Assembly: GCA_024693285.1 (NCBI GenBank)
Contig: JAILLE010000055.1
Span: 1 to 64,000 of the forward strand
DNA from: Bacteroidales bacterium
Lineage (GTDB): Bacteria > Bacteroidota > Bacteroidia > Bacteroidales > UBA932
Length of the DNA: 64,000 bases
Direction of reading: 5' to 3'
Shown here: positions 46,544 to 56,358 of the stretch, in pieces
How the letters are laid out: every line of letters begins with the position of its first letter
Numbering within the stretch: position 1 is the stretch's first letter
Notes under the pieces: generated by a model
What the model saw: the letters and a program-made list of their open reading frames with translations, nothing else
The model's database searches: none
What the model was told of the DNA's origin: nothing
Program-made: the position numbers and the translations under genes

Positions 46544-47775
46544 CTTTCCTCCGCTTTATCAATCTCACGCCTCAACGCCTTTGGAAGATCTCCGCAACAA
46601 TGGTTGCAGCGCATCTGGAGGGTATACATTCTCCCGATGCAATAGTTGGAGTGGCGGCATTCGCTCCGCTCTACTTCCCCGAGGCGGATCTTATTGACAA
46701 AATCCGTATCCCGAATCAACGCCCTGGCCATCTGCAACGCGTCAAAGCCGGAATCCAGGACCTCTTCCATCGACGAACGGGAGACCATCCCTCCGACATA
46801 CACCAAAGGCAACTTGACGGTCTCCCTGAATACCTTGGCATCCTCCAGGAAATACGCGTCCTTGTACGGTACAGTGGGGATTATCATCCTACCGAAAAGC
46901 CTTAGGCCAACCTTCAGCCACCAGAACTTCCATGGATTCATATAATGGGCCAAGGTACGGATTGGCATCGCTCCACGCATGACCTCCATCGGGGCCTTGC
47001 TTACAAAGCCGGCGGATAGCACAATCGCGTGGACACCAAGCCTTTCAAGCTCCTTCGCGACCTCCAGGCACTCTTCCCTGCCCATACCCCGCTTGAAGCC
47101 ATCATGCATATTCATCTTCACGAGCACGCCCATGTCATCCCCGGCGACCTCCATCACCTTATTGATAACCATCCTCATGAATCGCATCCGGTTATCCAAA
47201 GAACCACCGAAACGGTCCTTGCGACGATTTGTGTATGGTGAAAGGAACTGGCTTATAAGATAACCGTGGCCGGCGTGGATCTCGACGCAATCGAAGCCCG
47301 CCTTCCTGGCGAGTTCCACGGCTTTTCCGAAATCTTCGACAATGGATTCTATCTCATCTTCCCTCAGTCCCCTGACGAAGGTCGGAGAATAAAGATTAAA
47401 CCCGCCGGAGGCCCCTACAGGGGTACATCCGCAGGTCGAACGATGGGTCATATTCCCGCAATGGCCGAGTTGTATGGAGGCCTTCGCCCCTTCGGCATGG
47501 ATGGCATCCGTAATGTCTTTCAAGGCCGGCACAATCTCATCCCGCATCCAAAGCTGACCATCGAATGAAAGGCCGCTCCGGCTCACAGAAGCGTATGCCA
47601 AAGTGGTCATACCAACCCCTCCCCTGGCCACAGCCACATGATAGTCCTTCAGCTCCTGGGAAGGCTTGTTCCCGTAGGCCATATTCTCGAAAGCCGAGGA
47701 ACGGATGACCCGGTTCCTTAGCGTGACCGGACCTATCTTCACTGGGGTGAATATGGGAGAATCAATAGCAGGCAT
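46531..47775 (-). CDS. NADH:flavin oxidoreductase / Old Yellow Enzyme family
   Basis: FTPVKIGPVTLRNRVIRSSAFENMAYGN...GFDCVEIHAGHGYLISQFLSPYTNRRKDRFGGSLDNR. Confidence 0.93.
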   Translation of the reverse strand: MPAIDSPIFTPVKIGPVTLRNRVIRSSAFENMAYGNKPSQELKDYHVAVARGGVGMTTLAYASVSRSGLSFDGQLWMRDEIVPALKDITDAIHAEGAKASIQLGHCGNMTHRSTCGCTPVGASGGFNLYSPTFVRGLREDEIESIVEDFGKAVELARKAGFDCVEIHAGHGYLISQFLSPYTNRRKDRFGGSLDNRMRFMRMVINKVMEVAGDDMGVLVKMNMHDGFKRGMGREECLEVAKELERLGVHAIVLSAGFVSKAPMEVMRGAMPIRTLAHYMNPWKFWWLKVGLRLFGRMIIPTVPYKDAYFLEDAKVFRETVKLPLVYVGGMVSRSSMEEVLDSGFDALQMARALIRDTDFVNKIRLGEVERSECRHSNYCIGRMYTLQMRCNHCCGDLPKALRREIDKAEERWSR

Positions 47776-47779
47776 AGGG

Positions 47780-48550
47780 TCAGTAGATAAAAGGAATCAT
47801 TCGCTTAGTCTTCTGAGTGTCAAGTTCTTCCGGAAACTCACGGCTATACAGGTCATAAATCCTGGCAGCCCTCGGAGCAAGGTTGGCGAAAGTCCACAAC
47901 GCGAACACCGCTCCCGCCCATGACCAAGTCAGGATAGCGAAACCAACCCATTCCACGAACTCCCCGAAATAATTGGCGCTCGTGACATAGCGGAACATGC
48001 CTCCTTTGGGAAGATAATGCGCCGTGTCCCCCGGCTGCCGGAGATTCCTGATGATCGAGTCAGAATGGATATTCACAGCCATACCGGCAAAGAATATGAC
48101 CGTTCCGAGGATAAAAGGCAGCCCATGAAGCCAACTCGTTCCGTACATGTCCGTCGGGGAGAAATAGAATATCCACCCTCCCTGCATGAAGGCATTGAGA
48201 GTATTGAATAGCGCACCCATCAAGATGATGCTCAGCGGCATCTTGCTCTTACCCCTTATCTGTCTCGGGAATATAAACGAACGATGGAAATAATGGATCT
48301 CGAATAAAAGGAGGAAAACGATCCGCACAAAATCAGTTCCGCGTTCCGAGAACCACCATAGCGCCAGCATAGCCACGAAAACAGGGGCCTCCATCAGTGT
48401 CCAACCGAGTTTGTTGTCCACCGAAGGACCCCATTTAGGCTGGTAGAATTTACCGTAGCCGGCGTCTACGAAAAACAAGCAGACGAAGACCACTACGGCT
48501 ACCACGGCCATCGCCAGGAGGAACAAATTGAACGCTTGGATCGAGATCAT
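47780..48550 (-). CDS. 3-oxo-5-alpha-steroid 4-dehydrogenase (SRD5A-like 5-alpha-reductase)
   Basis: KWGPSVDNKLGWTLMEAPVF; HYFHRSFIFPRQIRGKSKMPLSIILMGALFNTLNAFMQGGWI; SANYFGEFVEWVGFAILTWSWAGAVFALWTFANLAPRA. Confidence 0.9.
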   Translation of the reverse strand: MISIQAFNLFLLAMAVVAVVVFVCLFFVDAGYGKFYQPKWGPSVDNKLGWTLMEAPVFVAMLALWWFSERGTDFVRIVFLLLFEIHYFHRSFIFPRQIRGKSKMPLSIILMGALFNTLNAFMQGGWIFYFSPTDMYGTSWLHGLPFILGTVIFFAGMAVNIHSDSIIRNLRQPGDTAHYLPKGGMFRYVTSANYFGEFVEWVGFAILTWSWAGAVFALWTFANLAPRAARIYDLYSREFPEELDTQKTKRMIPFIY

Positions 48551-48553
48551 CGG

Positions 48554-49642
48554 CTATTTGATTCTGACGGGGCGTCCCGTTTGGGCACTCTTTACAGCGG
48601 CGGAGAGAATCTCAACCACGACAAGGTTATTCTCCAACGAATTGAGGTCTCCAGGAGCAATCGTAATCTCTCCTCTCACAGCTGCTTCCAGCAGATGGAA
48701 CGGATTGTCATACGGAGCTGTGAGGGCGGGAGCATCAGTCCATTCACCCTTCTTGGTGCCTTCCACACGGTTAGGATTCGCCTGGTAAAGAAGGCCATCA
48801 TGCCCGTAGACGAACATATCCTTGCGGTTATATGGCCAGCACCAGGAGGCGTTGATCTCAACAGTGGCTCCAGGATATTCCAGGACTATTGTCGCGTCAT
48901 CATCCACCTTAGGGTAGACAGAGGGTTTATTGCGCTGGAGAACGGCGTAGACACTCACCGGCTTCTTACCGCCCAGCAGCCATGTGGCAAGATTAGCGCC
49001 GTAACAGCCGAAATCCATAACCGCTCCACCACCGTTAAGAATAGGGTCTGTGAGCCAGTCCAGAAACTTCTTGCTACAGCCAATCTCGACAGGGCCCTGA
49101 TGGCCGTCATATACCTCGATCCTGAATATGTCCCCGATCTTTCCGGCATCCACCTGAGCCTTCACGTAATGGTTCGAGGCATACCAAGTGGTCTCATAGT
49201 TTGTCAGAAGGAGAATACCGTGTTTCCGGGCCAAGGCTGCCATTTTCCGGGCGTCCTTAAACGTTGTGGCAAGAGGCTTCTCGACCATCACATGTATGCC
49301 TCTTGGAGCGCAAGCCTCGACGACGGCGAGATGCTCCTTGATCGAGCCATAAGCCACGACCGCCTCGGGCTTTGTCTCGTCAAGCATTTGCCCGAGATCT
49401 GAATAGAATATGTTCTCCGGCAGCATCCTGCTCAAGGAATTGTCGTGGATGTACCTGGGATCGGCCTCCCATACACCCACAACCTGGATGTCTCCCTGAC
49501 GGAGTTGGGATACGACTCCATTAAGGTGATCGTGGGTCACACCCGCTACACCAATGCGGAAAGGCTCTTTGGCGGATAGACTGGAAAAGGCTGACACGAC
49601 GAAGGCCGCGGCCAAAAGGAACATATTCATTCTTTTATTCAT
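48554..49642 (-). CDS. Exported Gfo/Idh/MocA-family oxidoreductase
   Basis: Signal peptide; IGVAGVTHDHLNGVV...HVMVEKPLATTFKDARKMAALARKHGILLLTNYETTWY. Confidence 0.9.
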   Translation of the reverse strand: MNKRMNMFLLAAAFVVSAFSSLSAKEPFRIGVAGVTHDHLNGVVSQLRQGDIQVVGVWEADPRYIHDNSLSRMLPENIFYSDLGQMLDETKPEAVVAYGSIKEHLAVVEACAPRGIHVMVEKPLATTFKDARKMAALARKHGILLLTNYETTWYASNHYVKAQVDAGKIGDIFRIEVYDGHQGPVEIGCSKKFLDWLTDPILNGGGAVMDFGCYGANLATWLLGGKKPVSVYAVLQRNKPSVYPKVDDDATIVLEYPGATVEINASWCWPYNRKDMFVYGHDGLLYQANPNRVEGTKKGEWTDAPALTAPYDNPFHLLEAAVRGEITIAPGDLNSLENNLVVVEILSAAVKSAQTGRPVRIK

Positions 49643-49696
49643 AAGGCACTGTCTTTAAGAGAAATGTAAAAATAGGAATTATTACGGAAAAACACT

Positions 49697-49723
49697 AAAA
49701 AAGGGGCCGCGCAGGCCCCTTTT
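49697..49723 (-). terminator. Rho-independent terminator (10-bp stem plus T-run on minus strand)
   Basis: AAAAGGGGCC-GCGCA-GGCCCCTTTT; follows the minus-strand peptidase gene ending at 49744. Confidence 0.8.
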
Positions 49724-49743
49724 CTCATACTCTTATTCCACCT

Positions 49744-51309
49744 TTACGGTCTCGGTCCCGGCTGCTGAGGCTGGACAGGATTAACGGGGATCCTGCCGGG
49801 ATCGTCAGCGGCGCAGATCGCCAGCCAAGCCACGATCGTAGCGTCCAGGGTGAGGTCACCAAGTGAGAGACGCTCGTAAGTGTCCATGATGGTGTGGTAG
49901 GTACGGTTGTACTCCAGAGGATCCTGGATGAACTGGTAAGCCGGCAGGCCAGCCCTCAAGAATGAGACATGGTCAGTAGAACCTGTGTTCCTCGGCGAGA
50001 GATACTTGAATCCCAACGGCTCGATGTACTTCTTCCAAGCCTCGAAGAACGGGAAGGCGGCGTCATTGTTCTCAAGATAGATACCGTGGAAACGTCCGGA
50101 GCCGTTATCCATATTCAGATAAAGAGCGAACTTATCGAAGCCGGGGAGCTTCTTGTTGTCCTTGAAGAGGTAATTCTGCATGTAGCCTCTGGATCCGAAG
50201 AGCCCCTGCTCCTCACCACCCCAAAGGGCGATACGGATAGTCCTCTTGGGCTTGATGCCAAGCTGCTGGAGGATTCTCATAGCTTCCATCATCACGATGC
50301 AACCGGAGGCGTTGTCCGCCGCTCCGGTGCCGCCATGCCATGAATCAAGGTGGGCGCCGATAAGTACGATCTCATCCTTCATCTTGGGATCAGTACCGGG
50401 GATCTCAGCGTAAACATTGTGGACCTCCTGGTCGTCAGTGAACTTGTTGATGAGCTCGAGCTCCATCTCGACCTTCTCGCCTTTCTGGATCAGACGGACC
50501 ATACGTCCATGGTCCTCGATAGGCATTATAATTTCGGGAACCGGCTCAGGATCACCGACTTTGTAAGAAGCTCCAGTACCGCTAGGCACATTGAAAGTGC
50601 CACGTCCGGTGACGATGCAAAGGGGTTTCTCGTTAGCGAGGAGCTCATTGGTGAGGTTCTGGAGCTCCATGATGGAAGCCCTGTCGAAAGGAATACGAGG
50701 ACGGGCGCCACCTCCGGGAGGCCCGGCGGGAGAGATGAAGCCAGCGGTACGCCTGTCCTGTGACAGGGCCTCAAGCTCCTCCTCTGTGTAACGCTTGGCG
50801 AGAGGCTGGAAACCGATATTGTAGGTCTGTGTAGGGGCCCTCAGCAAGATCTTGCCGGCGATATTGCCCCTATATTTATCAAGGTCTTCCTTCTTCTGGA
50901 CATCAAACACCACGCACTCCCCTTTCACAAGGCCGTTGGTGCTGCCGGTCCATGCCTTAGGATTGACAGAGAAAGCGCAATAATAAGGAGATGTCATCGC
51001 TGCGTAGGTCTTCACGACATCCCATCCACCACGAGGGAACTCGGCGGCGAACTCAGCCCTAGGATTGGAGAGACCGAACTCCCTTAGTTTTTCGACGACA
51101 AGGCTCTCAGCCCTGCGTTTCTGCTGGGAGGCCGTAAGCCTTGATCCGAGCAGGTCGGTCATGAACTGGGAGATTTCCTCGATCTTAGAGTTGTTCAAAC
51201 CCTCGTTCTTGATCTTGGTGGCGAGCTCAGGTGACTGTGACACCTGCGCGTTGACGCTGCCGGCACATACCATGGCCAGCAACGAGAAAACAAATAAAAC
51301 CTTTTTCAT
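49744..51309 (-). CDS. Exported M28-family aminopeptidase
   Basis: VLIGAHLDSWHGGTGAADNASGCIVMMEAMRIL...ALWGGEEQGLFGS-type metal ligands. Confidence 0.92.
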   Translation of the reverse strand: MKKVLFVFSLLAMVCAGSVNAQVSQSPELATKIKNEGLNNSKIEEISQFMTDLLGSRLTASQQKRRAESLVVEKLREFGLSNPRAEFAAEFPRGGWDVVKTYAAMTSPYYCAFSVNPKAWTGSTNGLVKGECVVFDVQKKEDLDKYRGNIAGKILLRAPTQTYNIGFQPLAKRYTEEELEALSQDRRTAGFISPAGPPGGGARPRIPFDRASIMELQNLTNELLANEKPLCIVTGRGTFNVPSGTGASYKVGDPEPVPEIIMPIEDHGRMVRLIQKGEKVEMELELINKFTDDQEVHNVYAEIPGTDPKMKDEIVLIGAHLDSWHGGTGAADNASGCIVMMEAMRILQQLGIKPKRTIRIALWGGEEQGLFGSRGYMQNYLFKDNKKLPGFDKFALYLNMDNGSGRFHGIYLENNDAAFPFFEAWKKYIEPLGFKYLSPRNTGSTDHVSFLRAGLPAYQFIQDPLEYNRTYHTIMDTYERLSLGDLTLDATIVAWLAICAADDPGRIPVNPVQPQQPGPRP

Positions 51310-51392
51310 TGTGATCGAATAAGTTCGTTACTAGGCAAACTTACATAAAATAATTTTAATAATACTCTTTAAAAGTAATTAAAACGATCATC

Positions 51393-52484
51393 TTACTTGA
51401 CTAGACAGTCAAGCATCTTCGAGTCAGGCTCATTTGAGGTGCCTGAAAGGATGCCGAAGCCTCCTATTCCTTCCCTATATGCCCAGACCGCGCGGGCTAT
51501 TCCCAAAGAATCCAGCACATTGTTCATTTCCGAGAGCCAGTTGTATCTGGACTCTTCATTTGCCTTGACGGACAGGCATCCATATTCCCCACAATATGCG
51601 GGAACACCATGATTCTTAGCGACTTCCAGAACCATTCCAAACTCCTTGGCGAATCTCTCGGTGTCATAAACGGCGTCAGTCCAGGTCGCTGAGAGGGCAC
51701 GGTCAGTATCCGAACAAGCCTCCAATTCCTCACTTGAAACGACCTTTCCCGGATAATGGACCGGTCCCATATAATCTTTCAAATCCATCCAGCTGGCCTG
51801 GTAATGCGTCAGGAGCATCGGCTCATAATAATGGAAACTCAGGATTATGTTCGGGTCATCCTTGGGAAGCTCCAGCTGGCTCGCGGTGCTGAATGACTGC
51901 CAGCGGTTGCTGCCGATCACAATTATCCTATCCTTCTCAAGCTCACGTATCACGGCGTGGCATTCCGCGACGATCTTGTTCCAATCAGCGGGATCGTCAG
52001 CTACAGGCTCGTTCATAAGTTCATAGGCCACCATGTCGGTCGGATAATCCTTAAGCTCGCCGGAGATCTTTCTCCAGCACTCATAGAAGGCCTCTTGAGC
52101 CGCGCATTCCGTAAATAACGGCTTGACGGCGGCATTGAAATAATGTGAACGCAGGATATGCAGGTCCACTATCGCTCTCAAGCCATATTTCCCGCAGAGA
52201 TCCAGGCCGTTACGAAGAAGGGCGAAGGCCTCCTCTTCCTTGGATCCGTCCTCCGCGAACATCTGCTCCTCGTCAATAGGAATGCGGACATGGTCAAAAC
52301 CCCAACCGGCAATCCTTTTGACATCTTCCTCAACGAAGAATGCTGCCCTCTGCTCCCCTCTGACATTACTCTGGGACAGCCAGTGGGCGATGTTGACCCC
52401 TCGTTGGATCTTGAACTTTTCTATCGGTTCCTTGCAGGAAAACGCCAGCATGGCGGCAAGGACTATTAGCAATACACGTCTCAT
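51393..52484 (-). CDS. Glycoside hydrolase family 5-like (cellulase family) lipoprotein
   Basis: RGVNIAHWLSQ...WGFDHVRIPID...VAYELMNEPVADDPADWNKI. Confidence 0.88.
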   Translation of the reverse strand: MRRVLLIVLAAMLAFSCKEPIEKFKIQRGVNIAHWLSQSNVRGEQRAAFFVEEDVKRIAGWGFDHVRIPIDEEQMFAEDGSKEEEAFALLRNGLDLCGKYGLRAIVDLHILRSHYFNAAVKPLFTECAAQEAFYECWRKISGELKDYPTDMVAYELMNEPVADDPADWNKIVAECHAVIRELEKDRIIVIGSNRWQSFSTASQLELPKDDPNIILSFHYYEPMLLTHYQASWMDLKDYMGPVHYPGKVVSSEELEACSDTDRALSATWTDAVYDTERFAKEFGMVLEVAKNHGVPAYCGEYGCLSVKANEESRYNWLSEMNNVLDSLGIARAVWAYREGIGGFGILSGTSNEPDSKMLDCLVK

Positions 52485-53497
52485 ACTCCGAAATCTTTTC
52501 CAGCGAACAGAGAATCAATCTCGAATATCTCCTCTTCAGAGAAGTATCTGTTATCCAAGGCTTTGAGGTCATCGTCAATCTGGGCGACCGAGCTGGCTCC
52601 GATGATTACCGATGTCACCCTGGGGTCAGAAAGCAGCCAAGAGAGTGACATCTGGGCGAGACTCTGGCCACGGCGGAGAGCCATATCGTTCAGCCTTCTA
52701 AGGGCGTCCAGCAGCTCAGGAGTCAAAACCTCGGGCTTGAGTGATGTGTTCCTGGCCATCCTGGAGTCAGAAGGAATACCATTAAGATACCTTCCTGTCA
52801 GAAGTCCCTGCTGGAGCGGAGAGAATGAGATAAAACCTACTCCCTCACCATAAGAGAGGTCAATAAGGCCCTGATCCTGAGGCCTCCGGTCGATAATGTT
52901 GTAGCGGTCCTGGTACAGAAGGCATGGCACATCATGCTCAGCCAGATACTTGTAGGCCTTGGCGGCCTGCTCTTTCGGGTAACGTGACAGACCCACATAA
53001 AGGGCCTTTCCCTGACGGACTATATCCACAAGGGCCTGCATGGTCTCCTCTACCGGAGTGGCCGGGTCATAGCGGTGGGAATAAAATATGTCGACATAAT
53101 CTATATTCATCCGCTTCAGACTCTGGTCCAGGCTGGCCATCAGGTACTTCCGGGATCCCCAGTTGCCGTAGGGGCCGGGCCACATGTCCCAGCCGGCCTT
53201 GGAGCTGATGAACAACTCGTCTCGGTAGGGCTTGAACACGCTGGACATCAAATGGCCGAAATTCTCTTCAGCAGTGCCATATTCAGGGCCGTAATTGTTG
53301 GCGAGGTCGAAATGGCAGATACCGCTGTCAAAAGCCCGGCAGGCCATGGTTTTGACTTCCTCAAAAGGCTTGTGGGAGCCGAAGTTGTGCCAGAGGCCGA
53401 GGGATAGGAGAGGCAGTTGGATTCCGGAACGGCCGCAACGTCGGTAATCCATCGATTCGTAGCGCTCCGGAGAGGCGGAGTAGACTGGTGCGATCAT
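52481..53497 (-). CDS. Aldo/keto reductase (YghZ-like)
   Basis: SPERYESMDYRRCGRSGIQLPLLSLGLWHNFG...FDLANNYGPEYGTAEENFG. Confidence 0.93.
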   Translation of the reverse strand: MIAPVYSASPERYESMDYRRCGRSGIQLPLLSLGLWHNFGSHKPFEEVKTMACRAFDSGICHFDLANNYGPEYGTAEENFGHLMSSVFKPYRDELFISSKAGWDMWPGPYGNWGSRKYLMASLDQSLKRMNIDYVDIFYSHRYDPATPVEETMQALVDIVRQGKALYVGLSRYPKEQAAKAYKYLAEHDVPCLLYQDRYNIIDRRPQDQGLIDLSYGEGVGFISFSPLQQGLLTGRYLNGIPSDSRMARNTSLKPEVLTPELLDALRRLNDMALRRGQSLAQMSLSWLLSDPRVTSVIIGASSVAQIDDDLKALDNRYFSEEEIFEIDSLFAGKDFGV

Positions 53498-53516
53498 GAT
53501 TTGAGTATTAAGTGAT

Positions 53517-54749
53517 TTAAATGATATTCAGGAATATGGTCACTATGGTGGTGTTGATTATATCCACGAACATAGCTCCGATTATAGGGACGATTATGAA
53601 CGGGTTGACGGCATAACGGTACTTGAAGCATACGGCCGACATATTCGCCATGGCGTTCGGAGTGGCGCCCAGGCCAAAACCGCAAAGACCACTCACCAGA
53701 ACCGCGGCGTCATAGTCCTTCCCAAGCGATCGGAACGCCACCAGATACGCGAAAAGGGCAATGAAGGCCACCTGGGCGAACAGGATTACGCACAGGGGCA
53801 GGACAAGGTTAGCCAGTTCCCAAAGCTTGAGAGTGGACATGGCGATTCCAAGGAATATGGAAAGGGATATATCCCCGACCGAAATGATCTTGTCCATCTT
53901 GAGCGTATCCTTCCGTTTGGAGAACGCCTCGGTGAAGTTCCTGATAAGGCAAGCGGCTATAAGTGATCCGAAATATGTCGGGAACGTGATTCCGGTCAGA
54001 GCCAGGAGCTTACTGAGGCACATTCCGGCCGCCATGGCGAGGACAAGCAGGTAAACAGCCTTGGTATAGTCCCTGAACGATCTCTCATCAGACTGCGAAC
54101 GCTCCATCTTCGCATCCGGCGAAGCCTCGCTACCCTCCAAGCCTGTCACGACATCAGTGGAATGAGACTCCTCAGCCAAGGAACGCTTGCGAATAAGCAT
54201 CTCAGCAAGAGGGCCTCCTATCATCGATCCTGCCACCAGTCCAAAGGTCGCGCAGGCCATTGTGATGGACTGCGCACCGGCAAGACCCATGCTCTCAAGC
54301 AATGGAGAGAAGCCACCCGAAGTCCCGTGTCCGCCGGCCATCGGTATTGAACCCGAGGCCATACCGAGCAGAGGGTCGAGTCCCATCAACTTGGCTGTAC
54401 CGACAGAGATCAGGTTCTGGGCCACAATCAGGACCGCGACCAGCACTACCATGATAATCAACGGTTTCCCGCCCTTTTTTATCGCCTTGAAGTCGGATTG
54501 GAAACCCACGGAAGTGAAGAAAAGCATCATGCTGATGTCCCTGATGGTGCCGTCGAAAGAAAACTCCACTCCGAGCCAACTGTAAGAGACCAGGGTCAGC
54601 AAGGATATGAGAATTCCTCCGGAAACCGGGGCAGGGATGCAGAAACGCTTCAGGAATGGGATGGAACGAGTGAAAAACATTCCAAGCAGCAGGGCCAATA
54701 CACCAACGCCCGCTGTCTGGAACATATCAAGTGAGATCAATTCTCGCAT
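53517..54749 (-). CDS. gltS: Sodium/glutamate symporter
   Basis: GVGVLALLLGMFFTRSIPFLKRFCIPAPVSGGIL...SIPMAGGHGTSGGFSPLLE. Confidence 0.92.
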   Translation of the reverse strand: MRELISLDMFQTAGVGVLALLLGMFFTRSIPFLKRFCIPAPVSGGILISLLTLVSYSWLGVEFSFDGTIRDISMMLFFTSVGFQSDFKAIKKGGKPLIIMVVLVAVLIVAQNLISVGTAKLMGLDPLLGMASGSIPMAGGHGTSGGFSPLLESMGLAGAQSITMACATFGLVAGSMIGGPLAEMLIRKRSLAEESHSTDVVTGLEGSEASPDAKMERSQSDERSFRDYTKAVYLLVLAMAAGMCLSKLLALTGITFPTYFGSLIAACLIRNFTEAFSKRKDTLKMDKIISVGDISLSIFLGIAMSTLKLWELANLVLPLCVILFAQVAFIALFAYLVAFRSLGKDYDAAVLVSGLCGFGLGATPNAMANMSAVCFKYRYAVNPFIIVPIIGAMFVDIINTTIVTIFLNII

Positions 54750-54786
54750 CTTAAGTCGAATTGTCGTGAATATCGGAATTTTTTTT

Positions 54787-54794
54787 TAATTTTG
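54787..54794 (+). promoter_or_regulatory. Putative -7 box TAATTTTG for the DUF1846 gene
   Basis: TAnnTTTG match upstream of 54824. Confidence 0.4.
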
Positions 54795-54823
54795 TAACCC
54801 GTATTTAAAACAACTCTCTTTTT

Positions 54824-56308
54824 ATGAAATACGGGTTCGACAACGGGAAATACATCAAAATCCAATCAGAGCGCATCAAGGAACGCATCGCCAAGTTCGG
54901 CGACAAGCTTTACATGGAGTTCGGCGGCAAGCTATTCGATGACTACCATGCCAGCCGGGTTCTTCCCGGATTCGAGCCGGACAGCAAGCTGAAAATGCTG
55001 ATGCAGATGAAAGACGACGCCGAGATCATCATTGTGATCAGCGCTGTCGACATCGAGAAGAACAAGGTCCGCAGTGACCTGGGAATCACCTACGACGTCG
55101 ACGTTCTGCGTCTGCGGGACGAATTTATGGATAGAGGGCTAAGCGTCAACAGTGTTGTCATCACCCATTTCAATGGCCAGGCAAGCGCCGAGGCTTACCG
55201 CAAGCGCCTCGAGAACATGGGCATCACGGTATATTACCACCATACCATAGAGGATTATCCCAACAATGTCGCCCTGATCGACTCCGACGAGGGTTTCGGC
55301 AAGAATGACTATGTGATCACGACCAAACCTTTGGTTGTGGTGACAGCTCCTGGCCCCGGAAGCGGAAAGATGGCGGTTTGCTTAAGCCAGCTTTACCAAG
55401 AGAATAAGCGTGGAATAAAGGCCGGTTACGCCAAGTTCGAGACCTTCCCCATCTGGAACCTGCCGCTCACCCACCCTGTCAACCTGGCCTATGAGGCCGC
55501 CACAGCTGACCTGGAGGATGTCAATATGATCGACCCGTTCCACCTGGAGGCTTATGGCGAGACCGCGGTCAATTACAACAGGGATGTTGAGATATTCCCC
55601 GTGATGAACGCCCTCTTCGACGACATATATGGTTTCTCTCCTTACAAGTCCCCGACCGACATGGGAGTCAACATGGTCGGATACTGCATCTGCGATGATG
55701 AGGTTTGCCGGGAGGCTTCTCTACAGGAGATAATAAGGCGCTATTACACAGCCGTTTGCAATTTCGCTGACGGAAAAGCGACAGAAAGTGAAGTCAACAA
55801 ACTGGCCCTTCTCATGAAGCGCGCGAAGATCACCACGGCCTATAGGAAGACCACAGTGGCGGCCAAGGAAAGGCTTGATGAGGCCGGTGTGGCCACCGCG
55901 GCGATCGAGCTTTGCGACGGGACCATACTCACTGCGACCACCAGTCCCCTGCTCGGCCCCAGTGCGGCCCTTTTGCTTAACGCCCTTAAGCATCTGGCCG
56001 GGATCGCCCATAACGTCAAGCTGATTCCCCAGACGATGATTGAGCCGATCCAGAAGACCAAAGTCACATACCTCCATGGCCGTAACCCCCGCCTACACAC
56101 GGACGAGGTCTTGGTTGCCATCTCGATGATGAGCCTGATTGACGAGAACTGCAAGATGGCCATCGACCAGCTCCCTAACTTGGCCGGTGCCCAGGTCCAT
56201 TCTAGCGTGATGCTCAGCGAGGTTGACCGCAAAACCTTCAGCAAACTCGGAATAGGCGTGACTTGCGATCCGGTTAGGAAACTCAAGGAAAGGGAAAAAG
56301 AAGCTTGA
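54824..56308 (+). CDS. DUF1846 domain protein
   Basis: MKYGFDNGKYIKIQSERIKERIAKFGDKLYMEFGGKLFDDYHASRVLPGFEPDSK. Confidence 0.93.
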   Translation: MKYGFDNGKYIKIQSERIKERIAKFGDKLYMEFGGKLFDDYHASRVLPGFEPDSKLKMLMQMKDDAEIIIVISAVDIEKNKVRSDLGITYDVDVLRLRDEFMDRGLSVNSVVITHFNGQASAEAYRKRLENMGITVYYHHTIEDYPNNVALIDSDEGFGKNDYVITTKPLVVVTAPGPGSGKMAVCLSQLYQENKRGIKAGYAKFETFPIWNLPLTHPVNLAYEAATADLEDVNMIDPFHLEAYGETAVNYNRDVEIFPVMNALFDDIYGFSPYKSPTDMGVNMVGYCICDDEVCREASLQEIIRRYYTAVCNFADGKATESEVNKLALLMKRAKITTAYRKTTVAAKERLDEAGVATAAIELCDGTILTATTSPLLGPSAALLLNALKHLAGIAHNVKLIPQTMIEPIQKTKVTYLHGRNPRLHTDEVLVAISMMSLIDENCKMAIDQLPNLAGAQVHSSVMLSEVDRKTFSKLGIGVTCDPVRKLKEREKEA

Positions 56309-56358
56309 TTTGACGGAAATTATTCACATATTTGTATAAACAATTAAAACTGAAGAAG

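Noticed and set aside
48536-49402. 288-aa plus-strand ORF
   Set aside because: Antisense to the Gfo/Idh gene
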